From positions 1 through 64,000 of the forward strand of contig NZ_JH376609.1 in NCBI RefSeq assembly GCF_000233955.1: 64,000 nt of DNA, in the 5' to 3' direction. The DNA comes from Paraprevotella clara YIT 11840 (lineage in GTDB: Bacteria > Bacteroidota > Bacteroidia > Bacteroidales > Bacteroidaceae). Below are positions 58,621-64,000 of this stretch, piece by piece. Position 1 is the first letter of the stretch, and each line of letters starts with the position of its first letter. Below the pieces are notes generated by a model. That model was given only the letters and a program-made list of their open reading frames with translations, made no database searches and was not told the DNA's origin. A program made the translations under genes and the position numbers.

Positions 58621-59949
58621 ATGGAGGAAAAATTCAAACTGAACGGGCCGTGCCGGGGACTTTGCGCCAAAGGTTGCGGACGACAAAATAAACAACTGAA
58701 TACGTACGATTACCTGGCAGACATCCCGGGTAACGCAGAAGCCACCGACCTCGTGGAGGTGCAGTTCAAGAACACGCGCAAGGGATATTACCACAACAGC
58801 AACCGTCTGCCGTTGGAAAAAGGCGACATCGTGGCCGTGGAAGCCACTCCGGGACACGACATCGGTGTGGTCACCCTCACCGGACGCCTCGTCCCCCTTC
58901 AAATCAAGAAGGCCAACCTGAAATCGGAACAGGAAATCAAACGGGTGTACCGCAAAGCCAAACCGGTTGACATGGAAAAGTACGAAGAGGCCAAAAGCCG
59001 TGAGCACGACACCATGATACGTTCGCGCCAGATAGCCAAGGAATTGGGACTGCAAATGAAAATCGGCGATGTGGAATACCAAGGCGACGGGAACAAAGCC
59101 ATTTTCTACTATATCGCGGACGGGCGCGTGGACTTCCGCCAGCTCATCAAGGTATTGGCCGAGACTTTCCACGTACGTATCGAGATGAAACAAATCGGTG
59201 CACGGCAGGAGGCCGGGCGCATCGGCGGTATCGGCCCGTGCGGACGGGAATTGTGTTGTGCCACGTGGATGAAGAACTTCGTTTCCGTCTCCACCGGAGC
59301 AGCCCGCTATCAGGACATTTCCCTGAACCCGCAGAAGCTGGCCGGACAATGTGCCAAACTGAAATGTTGCATGAACTATGAGGTGGACACTTACGTGGAA
59401 GCCGGAAAACGTTTGCCGAGCAAGGAAATCACTTTGCAAACCCAAGATGCCGAATATTATTTCTTCAAAGCCGACATCCTGGCCGGATTAGTCACCTATT
59501 CCACCGACAAGCATTTGGCTGCCAACTTAGTCACCCTCACTACCGCAAGAGTCTTCGAAATCATCAACATGAACCGCCGGGGCGAGAAGCCTCAACGTTT
59601 GGAAAGCGGGGAAGCAGCAGAACCGACCAAACCGGCTGACCTCGTTGAACAGGAGAGCCTGACACGGTTCGACAAGAGACGGAAAAACAAAGGCAAACGC
59701 AAAGACAACGGTAATCCTCGCGGCTCACAATCTTCCAAAGAGACACAAGGCGCGGAACGTCGGGAAGAGAATGCCGGCAAAGACCGCCGTAACCGAAACC
59801 GCGGACGGGACAACAAAGAATACAAAGGCGAACAGGGCGGCAACCGCGAGAACCGCCCCGGCAAGGATAAACGCAAACGGGACAGGGACAATCGCTCGGA
59901 AAAAGCTGTTAAGCCCGCCCCAAACACACCGGCCGAAAAGACGGAATAG
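58621..59949 (+). CDS. ricT: PSP1 domain protein of the RicT/YaaT family with a long basic tail
   Basis: A 442-aa protein. The PSP1 core spans about residues 40-300: 'GDIVAVEATPGHDIGVVTLTG', 'GRVDFRQLIKVLAETFHVRIEMKQIGARQEA', 'GGIGPCGRELCC' and 'GQCAKLKCCMNYE'. The Cys residues match those of RicT, which binds an iron-sulfur cluster with RicA and RicF in Bacillus and affects RNase Y-dependent RNA processing. No RicA/RicF gene is in the window. Residues 345-442 are a low-complexity basic tail (R, K, N, G, E; 'RRKNKGKRKDNGN') that is likely disordered and could bind RNA. It is directly followed by gldH (2 nt gap). Confidence 0.88.
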   Translation: MEEKFKLNGPCRGLCAKGCGRQNKQLNTYDYLADIPGNAEATDLVEVQFKNTRKGYYHNSNRLPLEKGDIVAVEATPGHDIGVVTLTGRLVPLQIKKANLKSEQEIKRVYRKAKPVDMEKYEEAKSREHDTMIRSRQIAKELGLQMKIGDVEYQGDGNKAIFYYIADGRVDFRQLIKVLAETFHVRIEMKQIGARQEAGRIGGIGPCGRELCCATWMKNFVSVSTGAARYQDISLNPQKLAGQCAKLKCCMNYEVDTYVEAGKRLPSKEITLQTQDAEYYFFKADILAGLVTYSTDKHLAANLVTLTTARVFEIINMNRRGEKPQRLESGEAAEPTKPADLVEQESLTRFDKRRKNKGKRKDNGNPRGSQSSKETQGAERREENAGKDRRNRNRGRDNKEYKGEQGGNRENRPGKDKRKRDRDNRSEKAVKPAPNTPAEKTE

Positions 59950-59951
59950 TC

Positions 59952-60419
59952 ATGACCATTCTTCGCACTCCAACGTTCATTGCAGCCGTAAGTATCCTTT
60001 TGTCGCTTACGGGCTGCAATGAGCATGTAATCTATCATTCATACCGCCACGTTCCCGAACAAGGATGGAACAGCCGGGATACCTTCACATTCGACATCGA
60101 CACCGTGCGGACAGCAGCGACCTATCAGTTCGCATTGGGATTGCGTTCGACCGATTCATATCCGTACACCGTTATCTGGCTGGCAGTGGAACGGGAGTTT
60201 TCTCATCCGGACACTCTGCATCGTGACACGGTGAAATGCCAGTTGATGGATTCTGTCACCCATCGTATGGGCAAAGGCATCTATATGTACCAATACGACG
60301 TGCCGCTTCCTCCCATGACATTGCACCGCGGACAAACCGGACAAGTCCGTATCATACATCTCATGCAACGGGAAGTCCTTCCGGGCATACACGATGTGGG
60401 AGTCCTCATCAGCCGCTAA
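59952..60419 (+). CDS. gldH: gliding motility-type lipoprotein GldH
   Basis: A 155-aa lipoprotein: hydrophobic start, lipobox L-T-G-C (Cys22). The core 'RHVPEQGWNSRDTFTFDIDTV', 'GLRSTDSYPYTVIWLAVEREF', 'DTVKCQLMD', 'GKGIYMYQYDVPLP' and 'RGQTGQVRIIHLMQREVLPGIHDVGV' matches GldH. In Flavobacterium GldH is needed for gliding and supports chitin use; many non-gliding Bacteroidetes keep it and its role there is unknown. It follows ricT by 2 nt, and its stop is 4 nt from the convergent rodA stop. Confidence 0.88.
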   Translation: MTILRTPTFIAAVSILLSLTGCNEHVIYHSYRHVPEQGWNSRDTFTFDIDTVRTAATYQFALGLRSTDSYPYTVIWLAVEREFSHPDTLHRDTVKCQLMDSVTHRMGKGIYMYQYDVPLPPMTLHRGQTGQVRIIHLMQREVLPGIHDVGVLISR

Positions 60420-60423
60420 AGCC

Positions 60424-61902
60424 TTAATCCCTCTTGGCCAGATTGCGTCCGGCATCTATACGCAGGAATACGAACAACAAGATGGTGAAGCCCCACAAGG
60501 ATGAACCTCCGTAACTGAAGAACGGCAACGGAATACCGATAACCGGCGTAAGTCCCAACACCATTCCCACGTTGATAAACACATGGAACAGGAAAACACT
60601 CATCACACAATAGCCATAGATACGCCCAAAGGCAAAGGGTTGGCGCTCGGCCAAGTGAATCAAGCGGAGAATGAGCACCAGGAACAACACCAATACTCCG
60701 GCCGCACCCCAGAACCCTTCTTCTTCCCCGACCGTACAGAAAATGAAATCGGTATCCTGTTCCGGCACATACTTCAGCTTGGTTTGCGTTCCGTTCAGGA
60801 AGCCTTTTCCTCGTAATCCTCCGGATCCGATGGCAATCTTGGCCTGATTGACATTGTAACCGGCACCCGAAGGATCGTCCTCCAAGCCCAAAAGCACGTT
60901 GATACGTACCCTTTGGTGGGGTTCCATCACACTGTTCAGCACGTAATCGGCCGAATAAAAGAAAGCCATGGAACCCAAGGCAAACAAGGCAATATAAAAG
61001 TAACGCGTGACACGCTCGCTCAAAGCCACATAGCATAAATACAAGATCATGGCCACGCATACCGTAATCAAAATCCAGGTGATGTCGAAGGGAATGACAA
61101 AGCCGGAAAAGCCAAGAGCCAATGCTATCATGCCCACACCATAAAACAGGATATTCCGTTCCACCGACACCTTGTCACAATAGACATGCACCATACCGAT
61201 CGTAAAAAGAATCACCATCATCAACACCAGAAATTCTCCGGCGCTGGTGGGGATATGCCCTAACATGACGTGCTCGAAACGTACGCCCACCACAAAGTAA
61301 GCCACAGCCGACACCCCGGTAAAAAGCACGGCACCGGGCATCCCCTCCCGATAAAGCATCAGGAAAAAGGCCAGATAGACCAAAGCCGAACCGGTCTCCC
61401 GCTGCAAAATAATCAGGACGATAGGCACGACAATAATGGCCAACGTCACCAAAAAGTCTTTCCACCGCGAAATATTATATCCGTAAGCAGACATGAATTT
61501 GGCCAAAGCCAATGCCGTGGCACATTTGGCAAACTCGGCAGACTGCAAACTGAAAGGTCCTATCTTTATCCACGAATGGGAGCCCTTGATGTCTCGTGCC
61601 AAGAAAGGTGTGACAAACAGCAAGACAAGCAACAGGGCATAAATGACGTATGCAAAGGTATCGTACAACTTCCCGTCGAGCATCAAAAGGATAAAGCCCA
61701 ATGCCAACGAAGTGCCTATCCAGATAATCTGCATCCCCGAACGGGAATCGAATGAAAAGATGTTCCCCTCCATGTCAAAATCGTAGCTGGCTCCGCAAAT
61801 GCTGATCCAACCGAACGCCAGCAAGGCCATATATATAAGGATGGTCCACCAATCCAATGAACGCCACACGCCTTTTTCCTTTTCATCTATCCGCCGTACC
61901 AT
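60424..61902 (-). CDS. rodA: rod shape-determining protein RodA (SEDS glycosyltransferase)
   Basis: Peptidoglycan polymerase of the elongasome, 492 aa with about ten transmembrane segments. SEDS signatures: 'GSHSWIKIGPFSLQSAEFAKCATALALAKF', 'LILLQRETGSALVY'-like 'LIILQRETGSALVYLAFFLMLYREGM', 'EDDPSGAGYNVNQAKIAIGSGGLRGKGFLNGTQTKLKYVPEQDTDFIF' region, and 'GLTPVIGIPLPFFSYGGSSL' at the C-terminus. A longer-than-usual central stretch (residues 185-330) contains extra membrane segments, as in other Bacteroidales. Its start overlaps the end of mrdA by 20 nt. Confidence 0.96.
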   Translation of the reverse strand: MVRRIDEKEKGVWRSLDWWTILIYMALLAFGWISICGASYDFDMEGNIFSFDSRSGMQIIWIGTSLALGFILLMLDGKLYDTFAYVIYALLLVLLFVTPFLARDIKGSHSWIKIGPFSLQSAEFAKCATALALAKFMSAYGYNISRWKDFLVTLAIIVVPIVLIILQRETGSALVYLAFFLMLYREGMPGAVLFTGVSAVAYFVVGVRFEHVMLGHIPTSAGEFLVLMMVILFTIGMVHVYCDKVSVERNILFYGVGMIALALGFSGFVIPFDITWILITVCVAMILYLCYVALSERVTRYFYIALFALGSMAFFYSADYVLNSVMEPHQRVRINVLLGLEDDPSGAGYNVNQAKIAIGSGGLRGKGFLNGTQTKLKYVPEQDTDFIFCTVGEEEGFWGAAGVLVLFLVLILRLIHLAERQPFAFGRIYGYCVMSVFLFHVFINVGMVLGLTPVIGIPLPFFSYGGSSLWGFTILLFVFLRIDAGRNLAKRD

Positions 61903-63730
61903 AACCGATATGTCTTTGTTGATACATCTCCGCCAATTTCTCGCTTTCGGGCGAGAGCTTGCCGTTCAAATACTGTTCCATCATCAATGCCCCGAGAGGC
62001 ACACCGTAGTCTGCCCCCCAACCGCCGTTCTCCACATACACGGCAATGGCTATCTTAGGGTCGTTCATCGGGGCGAATCCCATAAACACGGAATGGTCGT
62101 GTCCACGGTTCTGTGCCGTACCCGTCTTGCCGCAGACTTCTATACCGGGAATGTTGGCTTTACGGCAAGTCCCGGCCAATACGGCCCTCCGCATCCCCTG
62201 CACCACCGTTTCGTAATGCCGGGCTTCCACCTTCGTGTACCTCCGCCGGGTGTAAAGCGTGTCTATCTGCTCGTCTTGTATTTGTTTCACCACGTGCGGC
62301 GTGATAAAGTATCCCCTGTTGGCTATTGTCGCACCGAGATTGGCGATTTGCAAAGGTGTGGCGTTCACTTCGCCCTGTCCGATGGAAATACTGATTACGG
62401 TCAACCCGTTCCATGAACCGCGATAGGCCTTGTCGTAAAAAGGAGCATTCGGAATCAATCCCCGTTTCTCTCCCGGCAGGTCGATACCGAGCTTATACCC
62501 GAACCCCATCGACACCATATAGTCTTTCCACACCGTCATGGCCTCCTGCACATTCTTGTATTTCGTCCGGTTGCCGAACATGTAATAGAGTCCCCAACAA
62601 AAATAAGCATTGCAGGAAGTTCCTATGGCCGGAACCAACTTGGCCGGTGCCGCATGTCCGTGGCATCCCACTTTCAGTCCGCGATAAATAAACCCGTGAT
62701 AACAAGGGTAAGCCGTCTCGGGAGTGATGATGCCTTCCTGAAGGAAAGTCAACGCCTGCGTGGTCTTGAATGTGGAGCCGGGAGGATACTGCCCCATGAT
62801 GGAACGGTTCAGCAAGGGTTTCAGCGGATTACGGCTCAAAGCCAAATGGTTCTTTCCACGCTGCCGGCCCACCATCATACGGGGATCGTAAGTAGGCGAA
62901 GACACCATGCACAACACCTCGCCGGTAGAAGGTTCTATGGCCACGATACTGCCCAGCTTGCCTTCCATCAGACGCTCGCCGAGCGCCTGCAATTCCAGAT
63001 CGAGTCCCAAAGTCAGGTTTTTGCCGGGCACGGTTTTGGTATCCAGCTTTCCGTCCATGTATCGCCCTTTGATACGCCCCCGGGCATCACGCAAAAGTAT
63101 TTGTATCCCCTTTTCGCCCCTCAACTGCTTCTCGTAGGCACGTTCCACACCTTGCTTGCCGATGAAATCACCATTCTGATAATACTCATCTTCCTCCACA
63201 TCCGCAGGCGACACCTCACCGATGTCCCCCAAGACCAATGCGGCATACGGGGACTGGTATTGACGGATGGAGCGACGCTGCACATAAAAACCGGGAAAAC
63301 GGAACAGCTTTTCCTGAAACACACAGAACTCCTCGGAAGACAACTGGCTCATGAAAAGCTGCTGGGTGTAACGCGAATAACCGGGATTGCGGTGCCGGTC
63401 CTTGATTTCGTCCATCCGCTTGATATAATATTCCTTGGTTATTCCGAGGCTCGCACACAAATCCAACGTGTCCACCCCCTGCTGCTCGTTCATGACCACC
63501 ATGATGTCATACGAAGGTTGGTTGTAGACCAACAACTTCCCGTTGCGGTCGGTGATGACTCCCCGCGAAGGATATTGGATTTTCTTTAGGAAAGCATTGG
63601 AGTCGGCATTCTTCTTGTAATCATCACTCATGATTTGCAATGTGAAAAGCCGGACAATATAAATGAGGACGATGCCCGTAGCCACCGCCCCTATTACATA
63701 TTTACGCTTTTCCCTATTATAATCAGCCAT
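61883..63730 (-). CDS. mrdA: penicillin-binding protein 2 (peptidoglycan transpeptidase)
   Basis: Class B PBP of the elongasome, 615 aa. One N-terminal transmembrane helix (residues 10-32), a pedestal domain ('YPSRGVITDRNGKLLVYN'), then the transpeptidase domain with S-x-x-K in 'PPGSTFKTTQAL' (Ser about 315), S-C-N in 'GTSCNAYFC' and K-T-G in 'VCGKTGTAQN' (about 536). It cross-links strands made by RodA; both genes are adjacent and overlap. mreD lies 22 nt upstream in the same direction. Confidence 0.97.
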   Translation of the reverse strand: MADYNREKRKYVIGAVATGIVLIYIVRLFTLQIMSDDYKKNADSNAFLKKIQYPSRGVITDRNGKLLVYNQPSYDIMVVMNEQQGVDTLDLCASLGITKEYYIKRMDEIKDRHRNPGYSRYTQQLFMSQLSSEEFCVFQEKLFRFPGFYVQRRSIRQYQSPYAALVLGDIGEVSPADVEEDEYYQNGDFIGKQGVERAYEKQLRGEKGIQILLRDARGRIKGRYMDGKLDTKTVPGKNLTLGLDLELQALGERLMEGKLGSIVAIEPSTGEVLCMVSSPTYDPRMMVGRQRGKNHLALSRNPLKPLLNRSIMGQYPPGSTFKTTQALTFLQEGIITPETAYPCYHGFIYRGLKVGCHGHAAPAKLVPAIGTSCNAYFCWGLYYMFGNRTKYKNVQEAMTVWKDYMVSMGFGYKLGIDLPGEKRGLIPNAPFYDKAYRGSWNGLTVISISIGQGEVNATPLQIANLGATIANRGYFITPHVVKQIQDEQIDTLYTRRRYTKVEARHYETVVQGMRRAVLAGTCRKANIPGIEVCGKTGTAQNRGHDHSVFMGFAPMNDPKIAIAVYVENGGWGADYGVPLGALMMEQYLNGKLSPESEKLAEMYQQRHIGYGTADR

Positions 63731-63752
63731 CCCTTCTGTCCGAAACTTCCAA

Positions 63753-64000
63753 CTATTTATTACCGCGCATCCTCTCCAATACCAATATCAGTACAATGGA
63801 AAGCGCGCTGCTGCCCAAGTAAGTATAAAGCATGTCCAAAGCACTGAAGAAAGAAAAGATTTCAAGCATCATCACGGACGCCTGCTGCAACAGCACAAGC
63901 AACGTCACATACCAAATGTAATTCCATCCTCCCAACGTCCGGTAGCCCGGCACCATGTCTTCCAGACAGTCTTTGGGCGTAAACAACCGCAAAAGTGGCG
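63753..64000 (-). CDS. mreD: rod shape-determining protein MreD, C-terminal part
   Basis: The frame is open to the right window edge, so only the last 82 or so residues are present. Two or three hydrophobic segments are seen ('YIWYVTLLVLLQQASVMMLEIF', 'LGSSALSIVLILVLER'). Identity rests on size, hydrophobicity and the position directly before mrdA and rodA, the usual mreBCD-mrdA-rodA order. The first codon in the visible frame that could serve as a start (TTG at 63992) is probably internal. Confidence 0.75.
   Translation of the reverse strand, partial: PLLRLFTPKDCLEDMVPGYRTLGGWNYIWYVTLLVLLQQASVMMLEIFSFFSALDMLYTYLGSSALSIVLILVLERMRGNK

Noticed and set aside
1-64000. CRISPR array, prophage, insertion sequence or toxin-antitoxin pair
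   Set aside because: No regularly spaced repeats, integrase, transposase or phage structural genes were found on either strand.

Overview
This 64 kb window is chromosomal DNA from a member of the order Bacteroidales (Bacteroidaceae or Prevotellaceae-like; genus not resolved). The signs are Bacteroidetes-type promoters (TTTG, 19-21 nt, TAnnTTTG) in front of many genes, lineage-specific families (PorX, a PorW/SprE-like lipoprotein, GldH, DUF4834, RicT-type PSP1 protein, NVEALA-type peptides, Bacteroidales beta-propeller lipoproteins), and abundant secreted glycoside hydrolases. No rRNA, CRISPR array, insertion sequence, phage or plasmid gene was seen.

Layout. 1-4450: 3' end of a large surface protein, two membrane proteins and a transglutaminase-like lipoprotein. 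4451-4971: hairpin repeats and tRNA-Pro(GGG). 5060-12496: a six-gene run, aroA, Cys-rich membrane protein, metal ABC permease, porW-like lipoprotein, porX, tsaE. 12497-13012: a candidate small RNA carrying a 14-codon ORF, then a palindromic repeat. 13013-17670 (minus): dnaE, trxA and an acidic small protein. 17861-25682: psd-pssA-DUF4834; tadA; yraN-birA-pyrH; an SMR efflux pump; frr-rsgA-nfeD-floA. 26020-32222 (minus): secreted polysaccharide-degrading enzymes (alginate-lyase-like multidomain protein with a T9SS-type C-terminal domain, GH97, GH43) without a SusC/SusD pair or regulator. 32354-40157: fumarase, hflX, coiled-coil lipoprotein, rsmI, tdk, an AI-2E family permease, tRNA-Lys(TTT) and a membrane protein. 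40229-43837 (minus): DUF362 protein, metallo-beta-lactamase-fold hydrolase, SDR, Crp/Fnr regulator.

43850-47680 is the most accessory-looking part. It is AT-richer, has several palindromes, and holds two tandem, partly decayed copies of a three-part cassette: short NVEALA-like peptide, beta-propeller lipoprotein, short CxxC thioredoxin-like fragment. 47747-56215 has a secreted alpha/beta hydrolase, a GH95-like enzyme, a GH25 lysozyme with MORN repeats and a degenerate protease-like domain, and a GH51 arabinofuranosidase. 56524-60419: metF, holB, ricT, gldH. 60424-64000 (minus): mreD (partial), mrdA, rodA, the cell elongation machinery.

Themes that connect genes: T9SS-related parts (porW-like, porX, gldH, one protein with a T9SS-like C-terminus); arabinose/glucose-containing glycan breakdown (GH43, GH51, GH97, GH95-like); and envelope building (psd, pssA, rodA, mrdA, mreD, floA). 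Several starts were moved to internal methionines because a promoter -7 element lies over or downstream of the first possible start codon.
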